NCBI RefSeq assembly: GCF_037265215.1
Contig: NZ_CP147737.1
Span: forward strand, 434,001-498,000
Length of the DNA: 64,000 bases
Origin: Xenorhabdus griffiniae
GTDB taxonomy: Bacteria > Pseudomonadota > Gammaproteobacteria > Enterobacterales > Enterobacteriaceae
Direction of reading: 5' to 3'
Shown: positions 17,741-29,400 of the stretch, piece by piece
Layout: every line of letters begins with the position of its first letter
Position numbering within the stretch: position 1 is the stretch's first letter
Made by a program: the position numbers and the translations under genes
The notes under the pieces: generated by a model
What the model was told of the DNA's origin: nothing
What the model saw: the letters and a program-made list of their open reading frames with translations, nothing else
The model's database searches: none

Positions 17741-18877
17741 ATGATGAAAATTGTGATTGCCCCTGATTCATTTAAGGAAAGTTTGAGTGCCTTGCAGGTG
17801 GCACAGGCAATAGAGCGGGGATTTAAGGAGATTTATCCGCAAGCAGACTATATCAAGTTACCTATGGCGGATGGCGGCGAAGGGACAGTCGAATCACTGG
17901 TGGCTGCAACCGGAGGAAAACGTATCGTGTGTACTGTTACTGATCCTTTGGGGCAACCTGTTGAGGCATTTTTTGGTTTGCTTGGCGATGGAAAAACCGC
18001 AGTGATTGAAATGGCTGCCGCTTCTGGTTTGCACTTGGTGCCGATGAAGCAGCGTAACCCTCTGATAACGACGAGTTATGGAACGGGAGAATTGATTCTG
18101 GCTGCATTGGAACAGGGGATACACAAACTGATTTTAGGCATTGGTGGCAGTGCAACCAATGATGGTGGCGCAGGCATGATGCAGGCACTTGGTGCGACTT
18201 TATTGGATGGGGACAGTCGTATTCTGCCATTCGGCGGCGCGGCATTAACTCGGCTGGAAGGGATTGACTTAACGAACCTTGATCCACGTCTCAGGCAAAT
18301 TGAATTTATCGTGGCTTGTGATGTGAATAACCCATTATGTGGTGAACAGGGAGCATCAGCGGTATTTGGTCCACAAAAAGGCGCGACACCGGAGATGGTG
18401 AAATCGTTAGATTCTGCATTGCGTCATTATGGCATGAAAATAGAATCCCTAATGGGAAAAAGCGTGATTGATGCTGCTGGTGCAGGTGCGGCTGGAGGGA
18501 TGGGCGCATCCTTATTGGGGTGCTTGGGAGCAAGATTACAGCCTGGTATTGCCATTGTTATCGAAACCTTGCAACTGGAAAAAGCGATTCAGGGGGCAGA
18601 TCTGGTCATTACGGGGGAAGGGCGTCTGGATAGCCAGACCATATACGGTAAAACCCCTATTGGTGTTGCCCGTGTTGCGAAAAAGTTTGGCATTCCCACC
18701 ATTGCGTTAGTTGGGGGAATGAGCCGAGACTATCATGTTGTGCATCAGCACGGGCTGGATGCGGTCTTTTCCATCATACCGGAGGTTTGTTCCCTTGCTG
18801 ATGCCCTTGCCAATGGTGCCGATAATTTGCAGATAACGGCCCGGAATATTGCCGCGATTTGGGCTATTTCCCACTAA
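17741..18877 (+). CDS. glxK: Glycerate kinase
   Basis: Phosphorylates D-glycerate (2-phosphoglycerate product in the GlxK/GarK type) in the cytosol, linking glycerate and glyoxylate metabolism to glycolysis. 378 residues, typical of the family. The N-terminus 'MKIVIAPDSFKESLSA', 'PMADGGEGTVESL', and 'GIGGSATNDGGAGMMQALG' are family signatures; 'VITGEGRLDSQT' near residue 290 is another. No glyoxylate genes are adjacent, so I cannot say whether GlxK or GarK is the better name. GAGGAA precedes the start; ATG at 17741 or 17744. Confidence 0.9.
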   Translation: MMKIVIAPDSFKESLSALQVAQAIERGFKEIYPQADYIKLPMADGGEGTVESLVAATGGKRIVCTVTDPLGQPVEAFFGLLGDGKTAVIEMAAASGLHLVPMKQRNPLITTSYGTGELILAALEQGIHKLILGIGGSATNDGGAGMMQALGATLLDGDSRILPFGGAALTRLEGIDLTNLDPRLRQIEFIVACDVNNPLCGEQGASAVFGPQKGATPEMVKSLDSALRHYGMKIESLMGKSVIDAAGAGAAGGMGASLLGCLGARLQPGIAIVIETLQLEKAIQGADLVITGEGRLDSQTIYGKTPIGVARVAKKFGIPTIALVGGMSRDYHVVHQHGLDAVFSIIPEVCSLADALANGADNLQITARNIAAIWAISH

Positions 18878-18895
18878 ATTGCCTTATAAGCGCTG

Positions 18896-20110
18896 CTATC
18901 GCCGTTTACTGTGCCGTTGAGTCATGATGGCAGTGAAACCGATAGATGCAGCAAATAACAACGCCCCCGTTAAAAATACCCATTCATAGTGGTTATTGAA
19001 TAACAAGACACTGCCAACCATTGGGCCAATAGCCATTCCCATATATCGAATAAAATTATAAAGCCCAATCACAGTTGCCCGTTCTTCCACAAAGGTTTTT
19101 AACAGTAAAGTGGCATGTGTAGGTGTTGATAGCCCTAGAGTGAAACCGTATAAAGCGGTGACAATAATCAATGTGGGAACGCCGAACCGATATGTGATGG
19201 AAAACAACAGGATTAAAGCCAGATTTAGCAAACTACTGACAATCAGGCCATTTATCTCAGAAAACCGATGATGGAGTAAACGATAGCTATAGCTGCCACC
19301 AATCATTGCCAGTGATATGGGAATGTACATCCAACCGATATCGGCAGGGCTGAAATCATATTCATGGTTTAAGATGATGGGTAAAAAAGTCAAAAAACAG
19401 AAATAACAATAGGACAACATAAAACCAATACAGAAAACGGATTGCGTGATGCGATCTGACAAAATCTGGCCGAACTGCCAAAACACCTTTTTGGCACTTG
19501 CTGACGGTTTTGGCATATTTTCGGGTATGGTTTCAGGTTTAGTCTCTGGTAACCAAAGCAAATTGCTGATCAGTATTAGCCCACCGATAACAGCAATAAA
19601 TTGGAAAATCGCAACATATCCGTTTAATTCGGCTAAATAGCCACCGAGCAGTGGTCCCAAAGCAGGAGTCAGCGTTAACAACATCTGATAAGTACTGATG
19701 GCTTTGGCACGATGTTGCTCTTCATACAGATCACCAATAATTGTCGCTGCAATAACAGGAATAGCGGCAATCCCAATAGCTTGAACTATTCGAAAGGCAA
19801 TCAGCCAATAAATATCGGAAGCCATCGCACAACCAACAGAGCCAATGACGGAAATAGTCAGAGCAGGAAGTAAAATAGCTTTACGGCCTTTATTGTCCGC
19901 TAGTGGACCATACACGATTTGCATAATAGCTAAAACAAATGTGAATGCTGATACCGTCAGGTTTACTAAAGGTAGGGACGCATTGAATAGCGCCTGTATG
20001 GTAGGGATCACGGGAACATAGATATTTTGAGCAAGAGATCCTAATAGGGCACTAAAGCATACCAGGTAGAAAATCACCTTTACATGACGAATTGAGTTAT
20101 ATCGATTCAT
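18896..20110 (-). CDS. MFS multidrug exporter (Bcr/CflA-like)
   Basis: Inner-membrane proton-driven drug exporter of 404 residues with about 12 hydrophobic segments. The MFS loop motif appears as 'GPLADNKGRKAILLPAL', and 'RIVQAIGIAAIPVIAATIIGDLYE' is typical of the Bcr/CflA group; 'LTLTPALGPLLGGYLAEL' is the antiporter motif C. I chose the ATG at 20110 because GGAG lies about 7 bases upstream; longer starts would add a non-membrane leader that overlaps the divergent regulator gene. It is divergent from a MarR gene with a palindrome between them, so drug-inducible control is likely. Confidence 0.85.
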   Translation of the reverse strand: MNRYNSIRHVKVIFYLVCFSALLGSLAQNIYVPVIPTIQALFNASLPLVNLTVSAFTFVLAIMQIVYGPLADNKGRKAILLPALTISVIGSVGCAMASDIYWLIAFRIVQAIGIAAIPVIAATIIGDLYEEQHRAKAISTYQMLLTLTPALGPLLGGYLAELNGYVAIFQFIAVIGGLILISNLLWLPETKPETIPENMPKPSASAKKVFWQFGQILSDRITQSVFCIGFMLSYCYFCFLTFLPIILNHEYDFSPADIGWMYIPISLAMIGGSYSYRLLHHRFSEINGLIVSSLLNLALILLFSITYRFGVPTLIIVTALYGFTLGLSTPTHATLLLKTFVEERATVIGLYNFIRYMGMAIGPMVGSVLLFNNHYEWVFLTGALLFAASIGFTAIMTQRHSKRR

Positions 20111-20124
20111 TTTTTTCTCCATTT

Positions 20125-20142
20125 TTGTTTCCAAGGAAACAA
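20125..20142. promoter_or_regulatory. Palindromic candidate MarR operator
   Basis: TTGTTTCC-AA-GGAAACAA is a perfect 18-bp palindrome 14 bp before the exporter ATG. A weaker relative (GTTTCTGAGGAAAA on the minus strand, 20227-20214) lies 22 bp before the MarR gene. Two related sites flanking a divergent pair fit an autoregulated MarR system. Confidence 0.6.
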
Positions 20143-20248
20143 TATGAAGATTAATAAACGGGGAGATTTTGTAAAGATCTTTTTCTTCTTTTTTTGTTAT
20201 GATGCAAATAATATTTTCCTCAGAAACATTATTTTGGAAAAGTTGTAA

Positions 20249-20719
20249 ATGAGTAACAGTACAGTTTACCAACGTGAGATCCTTGCCGCCGTTAATCACT
20301 TGATACAGCTAAAAGATGGTATTAAGAGAGGGCATAATGAAGAGACACTCCGCGAATATGGGCTCAGTGGCTATTCATTATCTGAACTACATGTGATCCA
20401 GTGTATAGGAGAATCGGTATTATTAAATATCACAAGTATCAGCCAGACGCTGGGAATGACTAAGGGGGCTATCTCAAAGATCTGTGCAAAACTTCTTCAG
20501 CGCTCTATCGTTGAAAAACTGAAAATGGTAGATAACCAAAAAGAGACCTATTTCAGCCTCACTGACGAAGGGAAACAGATATTTTTTGCGCATGAAAAAC
20601 TGCATCGGCAAATAGAAGCAAGATGGTTGCAAATATTGGAAAGCTATTCGCCGGAAGAATTGATGACCATTAAGCGATTTATTGCTGACATATCGAATAT
20701 AGTGGGACACTCTCGATAA
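20249..20719 (+). CDS. MarR family transcriptional regulator
   Basis: 156 residues. The winged helix-turn-helix is visible at about 55-110 ('ITSISQTLGMTKGAISKICAKLLQRSIVEK') with a wing ending 'LTDEGKQIFF'. Such proteins are dimeric repressors released by small phenolic or drug-like ligands. It is divergent from the MFS exporter and the spacer carries two related palindromes, so it probably represses both genes. Confidence 0.85.
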   Translation: MSNSTVYQREILAAVNHLIQLKDGIKRGHNEETLREYGLSGYSLSELHVIQCIGESVLLNITSISQTLGMTKGAISKICAKLLQRSIVEKLKMVDNQKETYFSLTDEGKQIFFAHEKLHRQIEARWLQILESYSPEELMTIKRFIADISNIVGHSR

Positions 20720-20753
20720 TGAATTGCCGCCATGTATCGTGGCATGACAAGAA

Positions 20754-20802
20754 TCAGAAGCCTGACTGGGATAATTAAAATCAGTAAACAACAGGCTTCT
20801 GA
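20754..20802. terminator. Convergent hairpin after the MarR and XRE genes
   Basis: TCAGAAGCCTG (20754-20764) pairs exactly with CAGGCTTCTGA (20792-20802) around a 27-base loop. It lies between the convergent stops of the two regulator genes. Confidence 0.55.
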
Positions 20803-20821
20803 CGAAGTTATCTTGCCTCAT

Positions 20822-21124
20822 TCAGCAACCATTCTTGCCTATAATTGTCTCGGCAATGGGGATATATTGATCTGTAATTTTATTAACAACATTGTCCTCT
20901 TTCTTGACGGGTTTGCAGTCTTCGAAAAACCACTGAATTGGCGTATTAAATATACAGGCAATAACAACGAGATGGGAGAGATTGATTCGATTCACTCCCG
21001 TTTCGTAACGTGAAAGTTGCTGTTGACTGAGGCCGAGTCGATTTGCCAATGCTGTAGCAGTGATACCTAGCTCTTTCCTTTTGATCTGAATACGTTTTCC
21101 GACTAATAGGTTTGCATCTTCCAT
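20822..21124 (-). CDS. XRE family transcriptional regulator
   Basis: 100 residues. A Cro/C1-type helix-turn-helix covers about residues 10-66 ('IQIKRKELGITATALANRLG' then 'QQQLSRYETG'), and the tail 'NTPIQWFFEDC' resembles small fimbrial or phage-type XRE repressors. No partner gene is adjacent; on its upstream side lies the long AT-rich stretch before the NRPS gene. Target unknown. Confidence 0.8.
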   Translation of the reverse strand: MEDANLLVGKRIQIKRKELGITATALANRLGLSQQQLSRYETGVNRINLSHLVVIACIFNTPIQWFFEDCKPVKKEDNVVNKITDQYIPIAETIIGKNGC

Positions 21125-22204
21125 ATCTCATCCTTTTTTCATTAGTAAGTTATGGCGTCATCAAGGAGAATTGCTGAAGCTTAAAATGAGTTCGATTTTT
21201 GCCCCGCTAGTTGCCCGTAAAATAGGGCCTGCCTTGACGGATTATCGTTCACGGTATGCCTATTGTTACCACCTGATTCGCCGTTTTTGTTTTCTAACAT
21301 GCGTCTTGTTTTTGTCATCCTTGCCTTATGGCTACCTCTGCATATTTTTTCGGTTGAGTTACCGATGCGGCTTAAACAGAGGTCCGATTCTCCTTGCATG
21401 AAAGATAACCAATATGTTCCTGATTTTTATTTTATGGGATTTTGTCTATTTAAATAAATTTATTTAATTGATTTTTAATGATTTTTAGTCGATTGATTAA
21501 GGTAAACCTGCAAAAAGTAGTGAATTTTTGTCTAACCTCATGTTTATTGACATATATCATTCTTGTTGATGATTTTCTTGAGGTTATAAACTGGACAAAA
21601 TATACCAAACTGTCTAGTTTAGATTTATAATTCGTATTGGTATCTCTAAAAAGAATTAAATTTTGGATATGTAATGCTTTTAAAACATTAATTCTGGATG
21701 ATCTGACAATATTTGACCGGCATCAAGTAATATTTTTTCACCATTAATATTATGATGATGCAACAAAATATGTGAATAACAAAAAAAATTCATATATTAT
21801 AATTGCTTAAATGGAATGATTTGTAGTATGTAATGAAATTTGACTTAGGTTAAATTATGTAGGATTATGTTTACAGTTTGGTATAAATTGTTTTGTTTTT
21901 TAATATAATTTTATTTATTTGGATTATGTAAAGGTATTTTGATGTTTTAGTGGATTATTTCGGCTGTTTTACCTTATTTTTATTAAAAATATTATTTACC
22001 ATTACCTTTTCCACTAAATTGACTTTTAATTCGCCTAAAAATGAGGTTTACTCGCATTTTTGCATTTTTTGAAAATGGCAAGAGTATCTCTTATGGGATA
22101 TTGAGATATTTTTTATTTTTCTAATAAAAACAATACGATATAAATTTTCTCGGTGGATTATGGCTTTATCAAGTGGTATTCTGTTTTTCTTTGAGGATCT
22201 TTCT

Positions 22205-22321
22205 ATGGAAAATAACGGCATTGAAGTGTTTTTTCGGCATATCGCATTAAAATTGAAAAAAACAGCTGTTGTACAAGGTTCCCAGAAATACCATTGTGGC
22301 TGGAAACATCGCAGCCGATAA
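22205..22321 (+). CDS. Possible small protein, 38 residues
   Basis: Starts at ATG 22205 with GAGG 8 bases before it, and can be extended in frame to an ATG at 22160 that also has a GGTGGA. The protein is basic ('ALKLKKTAVVQGSQKYHCGW', ending KHRSR) with one Cys. Base composition is less AT-rich than around it. No family recognised; coding is doubtful. Confidence 0.25.
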   Translation: MENNGIEVFFRHIALKLKKTAVVQGSQKYHCGWKHRSR

Positions 22322-22436
22322 GCTAGCAAAAACTGACTAAAACCTCACCCCAAGGAATGACGTTGTTGTGATTTCCTTTCCTGCTCAGCACATTGTTGCA
22401 CCTGTCACTTATGTTCAGCCTGTTGCTTTTTCAGCA

Positions 22437-22602
22437 ACGTTCCTTACCCCCGCGCGGCGCGAGGGGGTAAGGAATATTCCTATCATTTTGAAACGCTATT
22501 TATCCGAAGTCTCTGGTTGTAATTTACAACACTATATGAAACTTGATATCTCCCCGCGAAGTGGGGAGATATCACACGTATCTTGAAGTTAGATTGGTAT
22601 AC
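22437..22602. repeat. Composite repeat: truncated type B joined to truncated type A
   Basis: The first part (22437-22502) is the right two-thirds of a type B element, ending GAAACGCTATTTA. The second part (about 22517-22602) is a type A element lacking its left end and finishing AGATTGGTATAC. The missing ends suggest the two recombined or were eroded. Confidence 0.75.
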
Positions 22603-22812
22603 ACCTGAAGAGTTATAGTGGAATAACGCCTAACTTTGTCAAGCTTGTTTTTTCAAATGGCGTAGTGACTTATTTATCTTCATGGTTAAGTTATCGCATT
22701 CCGTATCATAAACGGAAACATGAAATTAAATGGATGGGCTGATTTATGGAATAAAACCGAAGATAACCTCAAATTTATCGACTATTTCACTGAGCACTTA
22801 CGTGAAAATTAA
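22602..22812 (+). pseudogene. Possible decayed gene fragment after the composite repeat
   Basis: Two overlapping plus-strand frames read like protein. The first (22602-22742) reads '...SGITPNFVKLVFSNGVV...' and ends in TGA; the second (22720-22812) reads 'MKLNGWADLWNKTEDNLKFI...' and ends in TAA. Joining them needs one frameshift. The left edge coincides with the end of the palindromic repeat. Family not recognised. Confidence 0.3.
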
Positions 22813-23206
22813 TATTTATTTGAAATTGTTTTATTTTGTTATTAAATATAATGATTGTTTACATTTACATTAGTTGTGTAATTTGATTACTATAAAATAA
22901 TATGTAGTTGAGTTAGTTTATTTTTTACATGGAGAAATATACATGTTTTTATTATAACAAAATGATAAATAATGATTTTTTTATTTTGCTTTTCCTTGGT
23001 TGTTAGTGGTTATTTATAAACATAAGCACTTTATTTTATCTGAAATAATTTCATTTGAATACTAATGTTAAATGGAGAAATACTGCAGGGACTTAGTGTT
23101 CATGCCAATAGATATATTCAATAGATCCATTTTTATTTAGTTATGGAATTCAGCGTAATAAAAAATTGATGTAGATCAAAAACGCTTATCTAAAAAACAG
23201 GGAAAA

Positions 23207-23466
23207 ATGGAATGCCTTTTTATGGTTCATCAAATGAATCATTTATTCCGTTGTCTGGGAAATAATTGCCACATCATTTTTTGCTGTGCGGTTATTAACC
23301 GGACTATGACATCCAGCGCCTGAGAAAAATATTGTCTGAGTATCTTTCGATGCTTGGTATGCCCGTTGTTATTTCTCCTAAAAGTAAAAGAAAAATATTT
23401 GTGACGGCGGCTGGGAATAACAGTTTTCAAATATCCGATAGATTCGTTGAGGTAGTAAGTAAATGA
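23207..23466 (+). pseudogene. Small ORFs or decayed gene coupled to the NRPS start
   Basis: A 38-codon frame (23207-23323) overlaps a second frame open from 23299 to a TGA at 23464-23466. The second reads '...RLRKILSEYLSMLGMPVVIS...' and ends in 'FVEVVSK'. Its stop overlaps the NRPS ATG as ATGA, the classic translational-coupling arrangement. A frameshift would merge the two into one reading frame, so this may be a decayed upstream gene that still feeds ribosomes to the NRPS. No family recognised. Confidence 0.35.
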
Positions 23467-26400
23467 AAGACAGTATTACCAGCACGGAAAATACCCTTAA
23501 AGCGGGGTTGCTGGAAACTTGGAACGCCACGGAAACTCCCTATCCTGACCATGTATGCATTCATCAGTTGTTTGAACAACAAGCAGAGAAAACCCCGATT
23601 GCCACCGCATTAATCGCTGGCGATCAGACTCTGAGCTATGCGGACCTGAACGCCAGAGCCAACAGATTGGCTTGCCAACTGATTGAACAAGGGGTTTGCC
23701 TGGGTGACCACGTAGCGATCTTGTTAGAACGCTCAATTGAACTGGTGGTGGCTCAGTTAGCTATCTTTAAGGCGGGGGCGGTTTATGTCCCTGTCGATCC
23801 CAATGTACCGGATGAGCGGAAAAACTGGCTGATAAACGATTGTGCCGCCAAATTACTGCTAACGGATATGCAGACGGCGATCCCCGCTGAATTGCTTGTC
23901 CCGCGGTTCCGTCTTACCGGCGAGACAGAGCCGATTCAGGCAGAAGATCACTGCAATCTTGATTTATCGGGAGCCAGTGCCGAACCCGCGTATATCATGT
24001 ACACCTCTGGTTCGACGGGGACACCAAAAGGCGTCATCGTGCCTCATCGGGCTGTGGTCCGGTTGGTTATCAATAATGGCTATGCTGATATCGAACCTAA
24101 TGACCGGATTGCCTTCGCCGCTAATCCCGCTTTCGATGCCAGTACCTTTGAAGTTTGGGCGCCGTTGCTTAACGGTGCTGCGCTGGTGGTTATTGATCAT
24201 ACTACGTTGCTGACACCGCGGGATTTTGTTCAGGCGTTACAGGCGCATCGCATTACGGTTCTGTGGATGAGTGTCGGGCTGTTTAACCGGCTGGCGGAGG
24301 AACTATCCCCAGTGTGGCCTCAGCTTAAAATACTGCTGGTGGGAGGGGATGTCCTCGATCCGCATATCATTGCTCAAGTGCTGCGTAAAAACCCGCCACA
24401 AAAGTTATTGAATGCCTACGGTCCGAGTGAGGGAACCACGTTTACCACGACTTACCCTATTCACGGCTTAACATCGGGTACAACTTCAATTCCTATTGGT
24501 CGGCCTATTGCCAACACCCGAATTTATTTGCTGGATACTGACGGCCAGCCGGTGCCATTGGGGATGACCGGTGAGATTTATATCGGGGGTGACGGAGTGG
24601 CCTGCGGTTATCTCAATCGCCCTGAACTGACTGCTGAACGCTTTCTCCCCGATCCATTTAGCAATAAACCGAATGCACGTATGTATCGCACCGGCGATTT
24701 AGCCCGCTATCTGCCGGACGGCAATCTTGAATTTTTGGGCCGTAACGACCAACAGGTGAAAATCCGCGGTTTCAGGATTGAACCGGGAGAAATTGAAGCT
24801 CGACTGGTGGAGTATCCGGCAATACGTGAAGCGGTGGTGCTGGCGTTAGGAGAGGGACAAGACAAACAACTGGTTGCCTATGTGCTGACCCAAGAGAGTG
24901 ACGGTTTGGCTGTTCGCCTGCGTGAACACCTGAGTGCGCGGTTGCCGGATTATATGCTACCGGCGGCCTTTGTGCGTCTGGATGAATTCCCATTGACGCC
25001 GAATGGTAAATTGGATCGCCGAGCGTTGCCAGCACCAGGGGAGGATGCCTTCGCCCGTCAGGTTTATGCCGCACCGTTAGGAGAAAAGGAAATTATTCTG
25101 GCGACCCTTTGGCGCGAATTACTGGGTATTGAACGAATAAGCCGACATGATAGTTTCTTTGCGCTGGGCGGTCACTCTTTGCTCGGTATCCGGATGATTG
25201 AACGCCTGCATAACCTGGGATTGACACTGGCCGCCCGTAACCTGTTTCAATGTCCGGTGTTGTCAGAACTGGCCCAGGCATTGGAACAACATCAGGCTGT
25301 AGTCGTACCGCCGAATGTCATTACCCCAGCGACCACCGTGCTGACACCCGCAATGTTGCCACTGATTGATCTGTCCCAGTCTGAGATTGACAACATTGTT
25401 GAACAGGTGCCGGATGGGATCGCTAATATTCAGGATATTTATGCCCTGTCGCCGTTGCAGGACGGTATCTTATTTCACCATCTGCTGGCGAAGGAAGGTG
25501 ACCCTTATCTGTTGGCCTACCCGATGATTTTTTCTGACCGGACGCTGCTGGATCGCTATCTGGCAGCCGTGCAACAGGTGGTTGATCGCCATGATATCTT
25601 GCGAACCGCATTTATCTGGCAGGGATTACCTGCACCGGCGCAGGTGGTTTGGCGTCAAGCGCCTTTATCGGTCACTGAACTGACTCTGGATCCGGCTGAT
25701 GGGCCAGTGGGTGAGCAATTGGCTCACCGCTTTGACCCACGTCAGTACCGTTTTGATCTGAGTCAGGCTCCATTGTTGCGCTTTGTAGTAGCACAAGAAA
25801 CAGTAGCACAAGAAACAGCAGCACAAGAAACGGATGGCCGCTGGCATGTGCTGCAATTGCAGCATCATCTGATTGGCGATCATACGACAATGGAAGTGAT
25901 GCACCGCGAAGTGCAAGTTTGTCTTGCCGGGCAAGATGACAACTTGCCAGTACCGGTGCCTTTCCGCAATCTGGTGGCGCAGGCTCGATTGAATGCCAAT
26001 CAAGCAGAACATACCCGTTTCTTTACTGATATGTTGGCTGACGTGGATGAGCCGACGCTGCCGTTTGGTCTCACCGAAGTGCATTGTGATGGTTCGCAGG
26101 TTACACAATCACACCGGATGTTATCGCCGGAATTAAACAACCGTCTTCGTCAACAGGCAAAACGTCTGGGCGTCAGTGTAGCAACATTGTGTCATTTAGC
26201 TTGGGCGCAGGTGTTGTCGCAGACCAGTGGTCAGGAAAAAGTGGTGTTTGGCACGGTGCTGTTTGGGCGTATGGCGGCGGGGGAAGGGGTTGATAGCGGC
26301 ATGGGGCTGTTTATCAATACCTTGCCGTTGCGACTGGATATGGATGATACACCGGTGCACGACAGTGTACGGCTGGCACAGTCTCGGTTGGCCGGATTGC

Positions 26401-29400
26401 TGGATTATGAGCATACTTCACTGGCGCAGGCCCAACGTTGCAGTGGTGTAGCGGGTGGCACGCCACTATTTAGCGCCCTGTTGAACTACCGACATAATGA
26501 GCAGCCGCTGATACCACATGAGGTTGTACCGGGTATCGAATTTCTGGGTGAACAGGAGCGAACCAACTATCCGTTAGTGCTGTCGGTAGAGGATGGCGGT
26601 TCTACTCTGGGGCTGACTGCCCAGGTAGTACAGCCATTTGAGCCGGATCGGGTATGTGGTTATATGCAACAGGCGCTGACCAGTCTGGCAGAAGCGCTAG
26701 AGCAAGCACCAGAAACACCGGTACGGGAACTGAACATTTTGCCTGCAACGGAACGTACGTTATTGCTGGAAACCTGGAACGCAACTGAAACACCGTATCC
26801 TGGGCAGTTATGCATTCATCAGTTGTTTGAACAACAAGCAGAGAAAACGCCGGTTGCTACAGCGCTGATAGCGGGAGATCAAACCCTCAGTTATATGGAA
26901 CTGAATATCCGTGCTAACCGGCTGGCTCGTCAGTTAATTGAGCAAGGGATTTATCCGGGGGAACATGTTGCGCTCTTGTTAGAGCGATCTATTGAGCTGG
27001 TCGTGGCTCAGTTAGCTATTCTCAAGGCGGGTGCGGTGTATGTCCCGATAGATCCGGGTGTACCGGACGAGCGGAAGAGTTGGTTGATAAAAGATTGTTC
27101 AGCCAAATTGCTGCTCACCGATATGTGGACTGATATTTCGGCTGACCTCCTGACTGTGCCGATATTTCGTTTCTCTGGTGAGATGAGTACCATCAGGGAA
27201 GAAGATCGCCTCAATCTTGATTTACCCGCTTCCAGCACGGGAGCGGCGTATATCATGTATACCTCTGGCTCTACTGGTACACCAAAGGGCGTGGTAGTGC
27301 CTCATCGGGCGGTGGTTCGGTTGGTTATCAATAATGGTTATGCTGAAACCGGACAGGCTGACCGAGTAGCCTTTACCGCTAACCCGGCTTTCGACGCCAG
27401 TACCTTCGAAGTCTGGACGCCTTTGCTCAATGGTGGCGCGCTGGTGGTCATCGACCACGCGACCTTATTGACGCCACAGGCGTTTGTTCAGAGTTTACAG
27501 GTTCACCGGATCACTGTCCTGTGGCTGACGGTTGGATTGTTTAACCGACTGGCAGCGGAGTTGTCTGCGGTTCTCCCACAGATCAATATCTTGATTGTCG
27601 GAGGGGATGTTCTAAATCCGCATGTGATCGCTCAGGTCCTGCGTAATAGCCCGCCTCAGCAGTTATTGAATGGCTATGGACCGAGTGAGGGAACGACGTT
27701 TACCACGACATACCGTATCACTGAATTGCCGGAAGGGATGACAAAACTTCCCATTGGCCGACCCATCGCTAACACACGCCTCTATTTATTGAACGCTTAT
27801 GGCCAACCAGTACCACTGGGGGCGATCGGTGAGATTTATATTGGTGGAGACGGTGTTGCCTGTGGTTATTTGAATCGACCTGAACTCACAGCTGAACGCT
27901 TCCTGGTTGATCCTTTTAGTGATAAACCGGCGGCGCGCATGTATCGAACCGGCGATTTAGCCCGCTATCTGCCGGATGGCAATCTGGAATTTTTTGGCCG
28001 TAATGATCAGCAGGTCAAAATCCGTGGTTTTCGGATTGAACCAGGGGAAATTGAAGCGCGCTTGAAGGAGTACACTGCGGTGCGTGAGGCTGCGGTGCTG
28101 GTGTTAGGTGACGGGCAGGACAAACGGCTGGTCGCCTATATCATAGCGCAAGCAGATGATGGATTAATCAACAACCTGCGTGCCCACTTAAGCGCAATCT
28201 TACCTGATTATATGGTGCCGGCGGCTTTTGTACGTCTGGATGAATTCCCGTTGACGCCAAACGGTAAGTTGGATCGTCGGGCATTACCGATGCCGGGGGA
28301 GGAAGACTTTGCCCGTCAGGTTTATGAAGCGCCACAAGGGGAAGTAGAAACGGCATTAGCGACTATCTGGCGTGAGGTGTTAGGGGTTGAACAGATTAGT
28401 CGGCATGACAATTTCTTTGCTCTGGGGGGCCATTCGCTGTTGGCGATGCGGGTGATGAACCGTGTCGCGGCTTTAGGTGCCGAACTGCCGCTGACTACAT
28501 TGTTTAAATCGCCTGTCTTGCTGGCTTTTGCTAAGGTGGTTGATGAGCATCTTTATGAACAAAGTGGGGCATTGCCTGCCATCACTCCGACACCCCATGA
28601 TAGAGCGCTGCCCCTGTCGTTCGCACAACAGCGTCTGTGGTTCTTGGCACAGTTTGAGGGGATGAGTGATACCTACCATATTCCGTTAGCACTGCGTTTA
28701 CGGGGCCAGCTTGATATTCATGCCTGGCAGCAGGCGTTGAATCACCTGTTTGCGCGCCATGAAGCATTACGTTCCATTTTTATCACGGTAAATGAGCAGC
28801 CACAGGTTGAACTCCTGCCGGCGGACTTTGGTTTGCCGATGAAAAAATACGATTTACGTAAAGTGCTTGAGGTGGATGAACAGCTTAAACGTTTGTGTGA
28901 GCAGGAAGCTAAAATGCCGTTTAATCTTGCCTGTGATCCCTTAATTCGTTCTGTTCTGATACAACTGGCTGACGATGAGTATGTCTTCCTGCTGACCCAA
29001 CACCATATTGTGTCTGATGGCTGGTCTTTAGGAATATTGAAATCAGAACTAAATGCACTTTATTCAGCCTGTTTAAACCAACAACCTAATCCATTGCCGC
29101 CGTTGATGATCCAATACCCTGATTATGCGGCATGGCAGCGTCAGTGGCTTTCTGCAGAAAGGATTCAGGTTCAATCCGATTATTGGCGCAGGGTATTGGC
29201 TGACGCGCCAGTTTTGCTGGATTTGCCAACTGATCGACCACGTCCGCCTGAACAGTTGTTTGCCGGGAACCTGTGGCCTATCAATCTGGACGCAGAGTTA
29301 ACAGCATCTCTTAAGCGTCTGAGTGAACAACAGGGAGCCACGTTATTTATGACCTTGCTATCAGCCTGGTCAATAGTTCTGTCGCGTCTGTCAGGTCAGG

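Larger units (their letters stand above)
21125..23206. other. Long AT-rich region upstream of the NRPS gene
   Basis: About 2.1 kb with very high AT content, long T and A runs, and no full-length gene. It contains a composite palindromic repeat (22437-22602), a 38-codon frame at 22205 with a GAGG site, and broken coding-like stretches after 22602. Such AT-rich DNA is a typical H-NS target, so it could silence the NRPS; that is inference. Confidence 0.6.

Noticed and set aside
21171..21401. Overlapping plus and minus frames of 72-76 codons after the XRE gene
   Set aside because: No ribosome site, no recognisable family, and both strands are equally open; could not be supported.
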